DNA of 64,000 nucleotides. It comes from Begonia masoniana. Lineage: Eukaryota > Streptophyta > Magnoliopsida > Cucurbitales > Begoniaceae. Where the stretch lies: assembly GCA_022432975.1 (NCBI GenBank), contig CM039515.1:23454923-23518922 (forward strand), in the 5' to 3' direction. Position 1 is the first letter of the stretch, and every line of letters begins with the position of its first letter. The position numbers were made by a program, and so were the translations under genes. The notes under the pieces are model-generated. The model saw only the letters and a list, made by a program, of their open reading frames with translations. It did no database searches and was not told where the DNA came from. Below, piece by piece: positions 47,224-59,081 of this stretch.

Positions 47224-48455
47224 TTATTTTTCCTTCTGTTTTGGCGATGACTGTTTCTTGAGATCTTTGGTGGACTTCTTAGCTGATAGATGCTCAACAA
47301 GCTCATCAAGCAAATCTGATAATACTTTCTTCCTCTTTTCGAGGATACATAACTCACTCTCAATTACTTTAATTGTTCGAGAAAATATACAAAGTTCAGG
47401 AATATTTCCAGACTCGGTAACATTTTTCAAATCATTCACATGCTCACCAGTAAGAATCTTATAGCTAATCTATATTTCTTCTTGATCCATTGTGAACACT
47501 TCTTTATCACTCATAATAGTTTGATGAGAGGATAAAATACCGAAAGTTAAACAAGGAAAGGGTAGTGCTGACCTTTCATGCTTTCCATTGACATGCTTCA
47601 TAATCTGATCAAAGAAGAATTGGCCAATATCAAATTGTATACCATTTCCAATTCTGAAGAGAAGTATGGCCATCTTTTTGTTTATTCTTGTAGCATGAGA
47701 TGACGGCAACCAGTTTCTTATGACAATTTTATGTAAAATTGTAGACTTGGCAGAGAGTTGTGAAGCTGTAAAATCCTTCACACACGTTCCGATTCGTCTA
47801 ACACCACCAGTGACGCTAGTAATAATCTCATCAAAATCAGGAGAAAAGGCTTCTGAGTCAGATCAGAAACTTCCAAGGTAAGTGTTAATGACAGATGGAC
47901 TAAATTCAAAAACAAAACCTCTTAAGTACACATGCCCAAAATCAGAGTGATCACGGTCTTTGATATTCTGAGTCAAGTTGCAATAAAATTCATGAATTAT
48001 CCTTTGAAGGTCCTTCCAAGACCTTGACTAATCAGCATGTTTACAAGATCCCTGCAATCTTTAAAATCCACATTGTGGATATTACGTTCACTCCATAGGC
48101 TTTTCTTTGAAACTTTCTCCCATAGTTTAGCATTGTAGTCCGATCTAAAAACATTAGATTTATCAGAGGATACAGAGATCTCACTTGATTTTTTACGTGA
48201 TATTTTCTGTGATGTAGACTTAGAGCGAGGAGTTTGAGTGGTCCTTACAGTTGGCTTAGCACACACCCTAGCAGATTTTTGAAGAGGAGGTGCTTTCTTG
48301 TCAGGTTCCTTTTCATAATCCTCTTCACCGGAGGAAATAGAGTGAACTTCAACTTCACTGTCCCATTCTATCATGGAAGAGCCCTCCACGATGGACTTTG
48401 CAGCTGGGCTACTAATAGAAAATGCAGTATGCACAGGAAAGCCCAAGCCCAGCAC
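47224..48455 (-). pseudogene. Envelope-like ORF remnant of SIRE-type Copia element H
   Basis: Minus-strand ORF 47997-48455 has an acidic and serine/lysine-rich N-terminal part followed by VDFKDCRDLVNMLISQGLG. After a stop the frame continues with FYCNLTQ and FVFEFSPSVINTYLG. ORF 47470-47781 reads IVIRNWLPSSHATRINKKMA and FFFDQIMKHVNGKHER. ORF 47224-47439 is a lysine/glutamate-rich possible coiled coil. This matches the plant proteins annotated as envelope-like or putative plant transposon protein, found between pol and the 3' LTR in SIRE-type elements, which is where it lies here. Broken into at least three pieces. Confidence 0.65.
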
Positions 48456-48709
48456 AGAGAGCAGGCTGTCGATGTGTCCATACCGTTAGGAAGCGAAGCC
48501 GATATAACCAGTAGCTAGGGGAGTGAGGAGGGCGTGGAATGAATTGTCTGTTATTTTGCTATTTTGCTATTTTGCTATTTTGCTATTTTTTTCTGTATTT
48601 TCGTTTTCTCTGTAAAACTTGCGAACAAGATGATGATTGAATGCCCACTATCGGAGTTTTTCTGAAATCTCTGCACGTTTCTGAGTTGTGAACCTTGGGT
48701 TACACAACA
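48430..48709 (+). repeat. 5' LTR (end) of element G
   Basis: The right border is fixed by the end TTACACAACA followed at once by a primer-binding site. The left border could not be placed; the coordinate is approximate. It contains an 8-bp ATTTTGCT repeat (four copies, 48553-48584). Confidence 0.6.
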
Positions 48710-48710
48710 A

Positions 48711-48724
48711 GTGGTATCAGAGCA
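48711..48724 (+). other. Primer-binding site of element G (initiator Met tRNA type)
   Basis: GTGGTATCAGAGCA directly after the LTR end, matching the common plant initiator-tRNA primer site TGGTATCAGAGC. Confidence 0.85.
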
Positions 48725-48738
48725 ACTACGATTAGAAA

Positions 48739-49440
48739 ATGGCAGAAACCAAAGCAGCCAAAATTGGAGGGATGGCTAAAACAAGAGAAAAATCAGACGA
48801 AGAGAGCTTGTAGAAGCTCACCGACGGGCTCCGAGGATTGCAAAACGTGATGTCCGATCTTAGCACTCAGGTGGCCACCACCGGCCAAAAATGTCAAGAT
48901 CTGCTAATTTCACATGACCGTTTGGCGAGGTCAATCCACACCCTGGTGCAAGAGTCGACAGCACAGCAGGAGGTGATTTTGTCCATAGTTACAAAATTGG
49001 CTCAGTCTCAGTTTAGCACCGGAGTACATCAACTGGAGGTAACTGACTCGGGTCGAAAATCGGTATTGCCTAGATACCACCCTTCGCTGAGAATCGATAA
49101 GCCGATCTCTACCGCAGAGATGCACCGATTCTCCAGCAATCGGCCGAATCTGGGCAGAAGCATTATATGGAAACCTATCTTTGGCGACAACAGCAAGCAA
49201 GGGTGATCCATCTCAGCCTACTTCTAGCGCACCAGTACACAGTGCCCCATTCCTGCCATTTTACTCCAATACGCCGATCCCACCACCTTAGCGACAACAT
49301 CTTCCTCAAAAGCTAATCTTCACAGGGAGCCAATCGCAAAGTCATACATCGATGAAGAGTTCATTTTTCAGGAGTCATTGGGGCTATCCAGGTCGCCGCC
49401 CTCATTATGATCTGAGCTCGTAGGAAATCAATGTGCCCCG
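48739..49440 (+). pseudogene. Gag of element G (probable Gypsy)
   Basis: ATG at 48739 (MAETKAAKIGGMAKTRE), a stop near 48808 (CAG-to-TAG type), then open from 48838 to 49206. After a frameshift near 49200 a proline-rich segment follows (APFLPFYSNTPIPPP). The N-terminal half looks helical. Position 30 bp after the primer-binding site and composition indicate gag. Downstream it is cut by element F at 49457; on the far side the sequence is host-gene mosaic and not pol. Confidence 0.7.
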
Positions 49441-49456
49441 ACACGCCGACCTCTAA

Positions 49457-51820
49457 TGTAACGTCCTTTATTCCTATAACTCATAACTCCCGTATAAAAT
49501 TTTTGAATTTATAACACTCACAAAATTTTGACTTCTAAACCTCCAAATCAAAATCTAAGTCGTTGAAATCGTTTGAGGAATAGTTAAAGAAAACACATTA
49601 ACATGGACACATAAAGGAAGCAAGCATTCGACAAGCGAATCACGGGGCAAAAGGGGCATTTCGCCCAAAAAATATGTAGTCGATCGATCGGCCATTTTCA
49701 GCCGATTGATCGGCGGTGGCAAAACATAGCCAGGCGATCGATCGCCCCCCTGGAATCACCAACTAGCTGATCGATCGCCCCTACCAGGCGATCGATCAGC
49801 ACACGCTCTGGAAAATCCAGAGCGCGGCCACAGTAAAATAGCCAATCGATCGCCCATTCTGGCGATCGATCGGCAACCTCTCTGGAATCCGAATTCCAGA
49901 GAGCTGCTTCATCTCTTTCTCTTCCTTTCTTCTTCTTCTCTTCAATCCTATAACTCATCACCAAACTTCATAAAACTACACCAAGACCACATTCATCATA
50001 ACAATACATTTCAACATAAAATCACTCAACACTCGCACGTCCTTCACAATTTCGCTCATTCCTCAATTCACCAATCACTATAACACGACTCAAAGCATTT
50101 AAAACAGAGTAAATTTCATGAAAACGAACTGTGTGGATCCATTTGAAAACTAACGAAAAATCCCTACGAAGTTTGACAACCAAACAGTTCCAGTATAGAA
50201 TTTCAAAATCATCACCTAGACATCCTATACGTTTGTTCACAAAATTATACAAAACCCCTTTCATCATAATCTCCAACTAAAATTCAAAAGGCACTTTCTA
50301 TGCACATTCTATATCAATTAAATTATCTTATAAAAATACCTATACGTCCATCCTCCACGGGTCAAAATACGCATCGACTGCTCAACGCACTCCCACGGGC
50401 ACACTTAATCAACCAGCTCAAGCATCGGGTGGAGGAATATCATCCTCACCTATTTCGAAATCACCTACACCATAGAGACATTCTATGAGCTACAGGCTCA
50501 GTAAGTTTATGTAAATGCAAATGCATGCTGTGCATATGTCGTTCATAAAATCATGCAGTCGTTTTAATCTTTACATTACATAGCGGGATGTCACCAAGGT
50601 TTACTCTCACGAGATGGAGAGGACATGTCTGGCGGTTAGACAACCCTTTCCATCTACCGGGGGGAAAACATGCTTCACTCATATGACAGCCATGTCTGAA
50701 CCCCACCCCGTCGTGATCGGGATTACGTGCATTCGTTTCTTTTCATTAATTCTGTTCTTTTTATAAAACTGTGTAGAAACTCATTTTCATGCTATTTTGA
50801 AATAGTGTAATGCATGTACAGTTCATATTGCACAATTCATAATTAACATAGAAAACAAACAATAAATCTTAGAAAATACACTACGACATATACACCTAAC
50901 TACCCAACCACTTATTCTAAAGCTACAAAATTCACCAATATCCTCAATGACATCAAACTCTTGGTGTAGGCCAAATCGGTAAAACAAAACACGAAGACTT
51001 AACTCGCGTCCATAGCACACCGAGCTCCGTCCACGAGCGTTGTTCACTTAAACCAATTCATAGAAACCATCATTAAAAATCGGGCCTAGAGCATCAAATC
51101 CGAAGGCTAACGAACCAATTAGCTAAAGGAAATCTCCCTAAACTCTATTTTAACTCATTGAGGCATTTCATCGAGCAATTCGCGCTCGTGAATTCCTAAC
51201 CTCCATTAATGGAGTTTCTAAGTTCTCCAACAACCAAAACTCCAATGTTCATCAATAAATAGACTAACTACGTCCAATAATCGCTAATAAGGCAATACTT
51301 AACTATTTCTAACATAACCCGACTAATTTAACAAAAACCTAACGAAACCCAAATCGTTTAGTGACCTAGAAATCAAAATCCAACGTCCCAAAAGCACAAA
51401 GTCTTACCTAGGGAGCAATGACGGAGAAGAAACGTGAAGGTTCGTTCACCGGAGGAGAAGCTTCGTCGCCGGAAGTGGAATCGCGCGAGAGGGAAGCAAA
51501 AATTGCCGTTGGAGGGTTTTCTGGAGAAAGAAATGGCAGAGTGAAAATCGTCGGAAGGGAGTTGTGCAATTTTATAAATTTTTGCCTTGCCAAATTACCA
51601 TCTTGCCCTTCCATTTGTTTTCCTATTTATTTCTCTTCTTGTTTCGTTAATTGACTAACAATTCGTTTTCTCCGAATTTTTCTTATTTTAGCAATAATTT
51701 CAATTTATTGTTAGGGCACTATTAAAACTTTCCGTTCACAAAACAGACTTAATTTCACATAATTACAAAAATACCATTATATATCGTAAAATTAAAAACC
51801 TCGTAAAACCGGGTGTTACA
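49457..51820 (-). repeat. 3' LTR of element F
   Basis: TGTAACGTCC to CCGGGTGTTACA in plus order. It holds a cluster of GCGATCGATCGC-like palindromes (49680-49878) followed by an 11-bp hairpin CTCTCTGGAAT/ATTCCAGAGAG (49878-49903). On the minus strand the purine tract AAGGTGGGTGGAA (51821-51833) precedes its start. Confidence 0.93.
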
Positions 51821-51860
51821 TTCCACCCACCTTAATTAAAATTTTGTCCTCAAAATTTGA

Positions 51861-54798
51861 TTATACAAATAGTTCAGGATACTTGGACATCATATCCTGC
51901 TCATATCCTGCTGCCTCTCCCAGGTAGCTTCTTCTACGTCATGAATCCGTCATAGGACTTTTACTAGCAGAATTTCTTTATTGCACAATACCTTGATAGA
52001 GGACTTTAGAATTCGCACTGGCCTTTCCACATAGGTCAGTGTTGGCTACACCTCGATCACTCTTACTTCCATGACGTGAGATGGGTCGCGCAAGCACTTT
52101 CTGAGCATAGATATGTGAAACACGTTATGGATGCCTTCCAATGATGCCGGGAGCTGTAATCGGTGTGCATCTTCCCGATCCTTTTCAAAATAGGGAAGGG
52201 TCCCACGTAACGAGGGCTTAGCTTGCCTCTTCTCCCGAACCGCATCACACCTTTGAACGGAGAAATCTTTAAGTATACCTCGTCACCCTCATTGAACTCC
52301 AATTGCCTCCGTCTGGTGTCAGCATAACTTTTCTAGTGGCTTTGTGCTACCTCTATGCGCTGCCTAATAACGGCAATCTTCTCCGCCGTTTGCTGTAAAA
52401 TATCCAGGCCAATTATGCTAGCCTCGCCAACCTCGTCCCAATATAGCGGAAACCTACACTTTCGTCCATACAGCGCTTCGTACAGAGCCATGCCAATCGT
52501 AGCCTGGAAGCTATTGTTGTATGAGAACTCAATCAACGGAACATATCTACTCCACGAGCCCAGAAACTCCAGCACGCAAGCTCTGAGTATATCATCAAGA
52601 ATCTGATTTGTTCTTTCTGTGTGTCCATCAGTCTGAAGATGAAACGTTGTGCTGAAATTTAGGTGAGTTCTCATAGCTTTATATAGACTCTTCCAAAATT
52701 TCGAAGTAAACTTGGCATCTCTATCAGAGACAATCGAAATGGGTATTCCGTGCAATCTAACAATCTCCTGCACATACAGCTCGGCAAGCTGATCCATAGA
52801 ATAGGTCATCTTCACTAATAGAAAGTGGGCTGACTTTGTCAAACGGTCCACTATTACCCAGATGCCATTGTGTCCTTTTGTCGTTCTCGGGAGTCCAACT
52901 ATGAAATCCATGGAGATCTGCTCTCATTTCCACTCCAGAATCGGCAGTGGTTGTAAGGTTCCAGCCAGCCTTTGATGCTCCACCTTAACCTGCTGACAAA
53001 TCAGACAGGTTTCTACATATTTGGCGACCTCTCTCTTCATGTTAGGCCATCAAAAATGCTGTTTTAGATCCTGATACATCTTGGTGCTTCCTGGATGCAC
53101 TGAGTATGCTGAAGAATGAGCCTCGGTCAAAATTTCCCTCTTTAGCTCTTCGTCATTAGGCACATACCATCTATGTCTGAACTTTAATACGCCATCATCT
53201 GACAAATTGAAATCGGACGAGTTCTCGAAGGTCATGCTCAACCGATACCTCTCGCACTCTAAGTCTTTTTGTTGGGCTTCTTGGATTTTGTCTAATATTG
53301 TCGGCCTCAACAAAATACTTGCAAGCATATTGGACAACTCGGTAACAATCTCCACATTAAACTTCACAATCTCTGTTTTCAATGTCACCGACATTGTTGC
53401 AAGCAAAGGCTGTTGTAGAAGGCATTATGCTCAAGGCGTTTGCAACTTTATTTATCTTCCTTGGGTGGTACTTAATTTCAAACTCGTAATCTTTAACGAA
53501 CTCCAACCACCTTCTTTGCCGCATGTTCAACTCTTTTTGCATAAACAGATACTTTAAACTCCTGTGATCCAAGAACACCTCACACTGTTGCCCATACAGA
53601 TAGTGTCTTCAGATCTTTAACGCAAAGACGACGACTGCTAATTCCAGATCATGCGTAGGATAATTTTACTCATACAGCTTCAACTGTCGAGAAGCATAAG
53701 CAATAACTCTCCCTTCCTGCATCAATACTCATCCAAGTCTGATCTTTGAGGCATCGCAGTATATACTGAACTTTTTACCTTCAACTAGCAATGTTAAAAC
53801 TGGCGCCGTAGTTAGTTTCTGCTTCAGCTCCTGAAAGCACTTATCACATGTAGCTGACCATATAAACTTCTCATTCTTTCTCGTCAACCGCGATAGAGGA
53901 ACTGCAAGCATCGAAAATCCCTCAATGAATTTCCGGTAGTATCCGGCCAACCCAAGAAATCCACGTACCTCCTGCACATTTTTAGGCTGCGACCAATCCC
54001 CAACAACCTCAATCTTAGTCGGGTTCACAGAAATTTCCTCTTGATATATGATATGGTCGAGAAAATTAATTCGATCCAGCCAAAACTCGCACTTGGAGAA
54101 CTTTGGGTACAATTGATGTTGCTTTAAAGTCCCTAAGACAATTCGCAGTTGCTCCTCGTGTTCCTCTTTTGTCTTTGAATAAATCAAGATGTCGTCAATG
54201 AAAACAACAACAAATTTGTCTAAATACTCCTTAAAGACACAGTTCATCAAATCCATAAACACTGCAGGGGCATTTGTAAGTCCAAAAGACATCACAAGGA
54301 ATTCGTAATGCCCATACCTCGTACGGAACGCAGTCTTTTAAACATCTTCCCTCTGAACCTTCAACTGATAATAACCCGAGTGTAGGTCAATTCTCGAAAA
54401 CTCTCGGGCACCCTGCAGTTGGTCAAATAAGTCATCTATTCGGGGCAATGGATACTTATTCTTCACCTTTAGCTTATTCAACTCTCTGTAATCGACACAC
54501 ATTCTGAGAGTTCCGTCCTTCTTCTTGACAAACAGGACTGGTGCACCCCAAGGAGAAAAGTTAGGTCGGATGAACCTTTTGTCTAACAATTCTTCTAACT
54601 GAGACTTCAGCTCCTTTAATTCAGCAGGTGCCAGTCTGTATGGATTCTTGGCCCAGAGCCTGGATAAACATCAATAGTAAACTCGATCTCCCTATCCGGT
54701 GGTAATCCGGGAAGATCGTCGAGGAAGATCTGAGAGAATTCTCTAACTACGGGAAGGTCTTCTGGTTTTACCCCGTTGAGCAACTGAGTATCGACCAC
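51861..54798 (-). pseudogene. Element F reverse transcriptase, RNase H, integrase, chromodomain-like tail
   Basis: Minus-strand pieces in order: FSQIFLDDLPGLPPDREIEF (54616-54798); RT fingers with [20 protein letters not shown] (54338-54589); RT palm with the FIDD catalytic motif in [13 protein letters not shown], then RNase H start with CDAS (53729-54295); RNase H end (53357-53578); integrase zinc region with HPGSTKMY (53050-53406); integrase core with MDFIVGLP, IVSDRD and TERTNQ (52333-52911); C-terminal tail (52063-52302). Pol ends at the TAA at 51861. At least six stops or frameshifts break it; the one before 52911 is TGG to TGA. Confidence 0.92.
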
Positions 54799-54837
54799 TG
54801 TTGCCAGATAAACTGAGCATTCACCTCTAAACTGCTC

Positions 54838-55314
54838 TTAGACCTTTATCGAATAGGAAGTAGGCGACCCACTCAATCTATTCATTGCCTGATAAGAAAA
54901 CTCTTCTTTATCCGGGGGCTGAAAAGTTACTAACCCAGATCGGCAGTCTATGGTGGCGAAATGGCATGACAGCCAGTCCATCCCCAAAATAAGATTGTAC
55001 CGCTCTATGCCCATAACTATCAACCGGGCATAAAGGATGTTATTCCCCACTGAGACGACATTGCCCTGGAAAACATGATCAGACTGTATATATGCTCCCG
55101 AAGACAGCATTACTCTATACTCATACTCTGCTAACTCTGGCACTAACTCCAATCTAGACACACATGCAATTGAAATAAAGGAGTGCGTAGCCCCTGTGTC
55201 TATCAGTGAGAATACCGTTATACTAGTGATTAAAATAGTACCTGCTATAACAGAAGGCTGAGTCTCGTCGTCAATATCACCAGGCTCGTTGAAGGCGAAG
55301 ATCCTCAGCATCAC
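54838..55314 (-). pseudogene. Element F protease
   Basis: A 158-codon open segment with the active site LIDTGATHSFIS and the typical Gypsy continuation ILGMDWLSCHFATIDC. The active-site aspartate, threonine and glycine are intact, but the ORF is cut from gag by solo LTR A3 and from RT by a stop at 54838. Confidence 0.9.
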
Positions 55315-55333
55315 TCTCCTTTGATCCTTGCCT

Positions 55334-57928
55334 TGTCACGACCCTAATACTGTACCCAATATCCGTACCATATATTTTTTATTATTATTATTTTTTTTTT
55401 TAATTTTTTTTTAACCTAATATCTTTAATTAAACTCTAGGCGGAACCTAAACCGAAATCGAACCAGAATCGAAATCGGAATTTAAATCTAACTTTAAAAA
55501 CATTTAAATCAAATATAAAGTTAATTAAATAAAACCATTATTTAAAACTAATTTCGATTAAAATAAAAGGGGAGGGCAGAATTGACATTCTGCCCGAGGA
55601 AAGGAGGCCGCGCCCAGTCGCTGCAGCATGCAGCGACTGATCGCTGCATGCGCTGCATGCTGCAGCGATCGATCTCTGCAGCAATGCAGAGATCGATCGC
55701 TGCATATGCTAGCAATGCAGCGATCGATCTCTGCATTGCTGCAGAGATCGATCGCTACAGCTAGTAAGCCAGCGATCGATCTCTGCATTGCTGCAGAGAT
55801 CGATCGCTGCACTCTATGCAGCGATCACCACGCGATCCCTTCTGTTTTCTCTTCTGTTTTCTCTTCTTCTCTGTTTCCTTTATTTTCACAAGTGCTCTCT
55901 GGATTCCAGAGAGCAACCAACACAATTCAACCTACTTCTTTCAACCTACTCCTATCAAAGTATCAGTTTATAACGTATTTTAAACTCAATCAACCCACAG
56001 CGGACTTTGAGAAATCCAACTGCATGGATAGCTCTAAAAATCGAGCTTATCCGTATCCAACCTACAACATTTCCAAAACATTTCTATAACGTTTAAATAC
56101 TGTTTATAAACAATTTACCCAAAACATTCAAATGTAAACCTATCAACTACCAGAACCAAACATCCTATAACATCTACACAATTATCCAGCCAAAACATCC
56201 CAAAATCTATACATACTATCCCCACGGGTCAGGTGAGCCTCGACTGCGCCAGCACACCTCCGCAGCCATCCTCCGTCAACTGAATCACGCCTCAGGTGGA
56301 GGGACATCGTCCTCACCTAGTACCTCGAAGTCTATGTCACCTACACCATACAACACACTATGAGATAAAATCCCAGTAAGCTCTACGTAAATGCGATGCA
56401 TGCTGTGCTATGAGTTCATTAAACCATACTTTATTTTTTATCTTACTATGCAATGCACTATAGGTGTCACCGAGATCCTATACCTTCTAACAGGAGAGAG
56501 CTCATCCAGCGGGCGGACTACTCTTTCCAGCTAGAAGAGGGGGGTACACGCTTACAACCCGTACAGCCGTGCCTAAGCCCCACCTCGCGTGACCTGTAAA
56601 CTGCATGCCCGAAGGCCTGTATGCCCGAAGGCCTGTATGCCCGAAGGCCAATGCTATGCTTTACGTTATCTCTAAAACTCTGTGCGGAAGTTCATTTTTC
56701 ATGCTTTTCTTTAAAACAACTGATGCGTGAACAGTTCTCTATCATAAAGTAAACAAGCAATAACATGTACCATCAAGACTGTAAAAGCATAAACTATAAA
56801 CTCTTAAGACCTAGCTACCCAAACCGAGCAAAACTAACTAAAAGCATCTCCAAAACTCCTCGAGACGACATTCGACGTACGGTGTAGGCCAATCGGCCAG
56901 AGAAGAATCACGAGAACTTACCTCGTGTCCAAAGCAGCTCAAGCTCCATCCACGAGCGCTGTTTCACCTAAGCAATTTACAAGGATTGACGTTAAAACGA
57001 GTTTAAGCTAAAGATCGTCCAATTTACAAAATCTTAACTAAGGAGACTTTCTAAAGTTCTACTCCCATTCACTGGGCTATTTATTCGAGCAACTCACGTT
57101 CGGCACCTCGAATTCCAATTTACGAGTTATTCCTAAAATCTCGAAAATCCCTAATTTTAACATTTTCACGAATTGATCTAACTTCGTCCAATAACGTCGA
57201 ATACGTGCAATATATACTTAATCACGGCTAACCTATTAATTACGAACCCTAATTCGCGTTTTTAACGAGAATAAATCGAAACCCTAATTACCTATAACGC
57301 TACGAAACTAAAGATTTAACATTCTACAACTGTAGAGACATACCTAGAATAGCGAGAGGAGGAGAAAACGTGAAGGAAACGAGACGAACGGAGGAAAGAT
57401 CGGAGTCGGATTGAAGAAATCGTCGGCGGCCGAGGGTTTTTTGCTCACTGGCGATCGTGAATTCCAGAGGAGGAGAAGAAGAATGAAATAGAAATAGATT
57501 TTAGGTTAGTTTTTATAATATTGATTTGAAAAATTACTAAAACGTCCTTCTTTGATTTTTATATAAGTTTTGTCGTTCGGTTCGTTAATCGTCTAGCCGA
57601 TCGGTTTCACCAAATTTTCTTACTTCACCAATACGTCCAACTTATTATTTGGGACTTAATAAAACTGTCCGTTCGCAATTTGGATCTCGTTTGCTATTTT
57701 TACCAAAACGTCCATTAAATTACGATAGAGGTAATTACTCGGAATATAGCGTTATTATTCTAAAAATTCCTATAATTTCCTTAAAATTCCTATTAATCGT
57801 TATGATTGTAATGACGCTTTCTTTTCGTTAAACGGACCCGATTTTACATATTTACCAAAAATGCCATTATATAATAAAATAATAATATAATATATTATAT
57901 TTGAAATCCGTACAAGCTGGGTATTACA
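55334..57928 (-). mobile_element. Family A solo LTR A3 with palindrome cluster
   Basis: TGTCACGACCCTAATACTG to GCTGGGTATTACA in plus order, 2595 bp, flanked by a perfect TGCCT duplication (55329-55333 and 57929-57933). It has no internal domain. It contains nested GATCGATC palindromes (55620-55815), the hairpin at 55893-55915, and only three copies of the GCCCGAAGGCC motif that is highly amplified in A1. Confidence 0.95.
55620..55815. other. Nested long palindromes around GATCGATC
   Basis: Two stem-loops: arms 55717-55735 and 55740-55758 (19 bp, one mismatch, 4-nt loop), and arms 55770-55787 and 55792-55809 (18 bp, perfect, 4-nt loop). More overlapping GCAGCGATCGATC-type repeats lie upstream from 55620. 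Confidence 0.9.
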
Positions 57929-57941
57929 TGCCTGGCCAATC

Positions 57942-58919
57942 TCAGCCCGGCTTCAGGCAGTCTTTAACATAATGGCCAATCTCACCACACCGATAGCACT
58001 TGTTAGTGCCAAGTCTGCAATCGACACTGTGTTCTTTTTGGCACTTAGGGCACAGAGGCAGTTGAGTAGTTCCCTGTACTTGTTTTCCTTTACCGTGATC
58101 CTTTCCTCCCTCATAAGGCCTTTTAACGCCTCTTTGCTGTTGTTGCTGTGGTTGTTGTCCTCTAGGTTGCCAACCTCGATTCCGTAACTGAGCCTGGATC
58201 TCACGAAAGAAGCCCTTAGTAGGCTCCCTTGGCCTAACACAAGTCAACTCTGCAGCCTCGAAGTCCAAAGTCCTTGCTACAATATCTGAATACGGCACGT
58301 CCAGAATCCTAGATACTATAACGTTCTTCCGAATCTCCGGGTTCAGCCCATCCATAAACTGGTGCACCTTATCTTCGTTATCGCTTACTAGGCGTGGTGA
58401 AAATTGTGATAAAGCCTCAAACTTCCTAATATATTCTGCAACCGAACCGGTCTACTTTAGCTGCGTGAATTCCACTCTTTTTGCCGCTCTCACTGTATGG
58501 CTGAAGTATTTGTCATAGAACACGGTCTTGAACTATTCCCAAGTCATCACCGTTACATTGGTTGTTGCTTTGATGGAGTCCCACCAAAACCGAGCATCCA
58601 ACACCAAGTGGAAAGTGACATACTTGACTTTATCCCCGTTTTCTATCTTCGCGTACGCCAACATTTCTTCCATCGTTCGGATCCACTCTTCGGCCATAGT
58701 GCGGTCCGAAGACTGTCCGTTAAATACTAGAGGTTGCAGCTTTTGGAACCTCTCCATACCACGATCGTTTGGGACGACTATCTCACTGGCCCCTTGACCC
58801 TCGTGATTTACTAGTCTCTCAATTTGTTGTGCCTGTCTGTCCATATGCTGGGCCGGATAGTCCAGCAAATCTGTCAGCCTATCCAAGGCTTCGTCTCTAG
58901 CGTCTCTTGCTCGGACCAT
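57942..58919 (-). pseudogene. Element F gag
   Basis: The first ORF (58919 to 58533) has MVRARDARDEALDRLTDLL and the gag core FQKLQPLVFNGQ, EEWIRTMEEMLAY and FHLVLDARFWWDSIK. The second ORF (58367 to 57942) has FMDGLNPEIRKNVI, a glutamine/arginine-rich stretch and the CCHC zinc knuckle CYRCGEIGHYVKDC. A stop and a short gap separate them. The gag end lies next to solo LTR A3, which separates it from protease. Confidence 0.9.
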
Positions 58920-59081
58920 TTTATAACTCCTATATGAATTAAAACAAATAAACCTAAGAAATCAAAATCAAAGAAAGCATTTAAATGTATTTACAGTTGA
59001 AAAAGGATGTCCGCGTAGTGGTTGTGCAGTCGAGCAGTCTACAAAACCGATTTTAAAACCCGGGGGCTCAGATACCATAAC

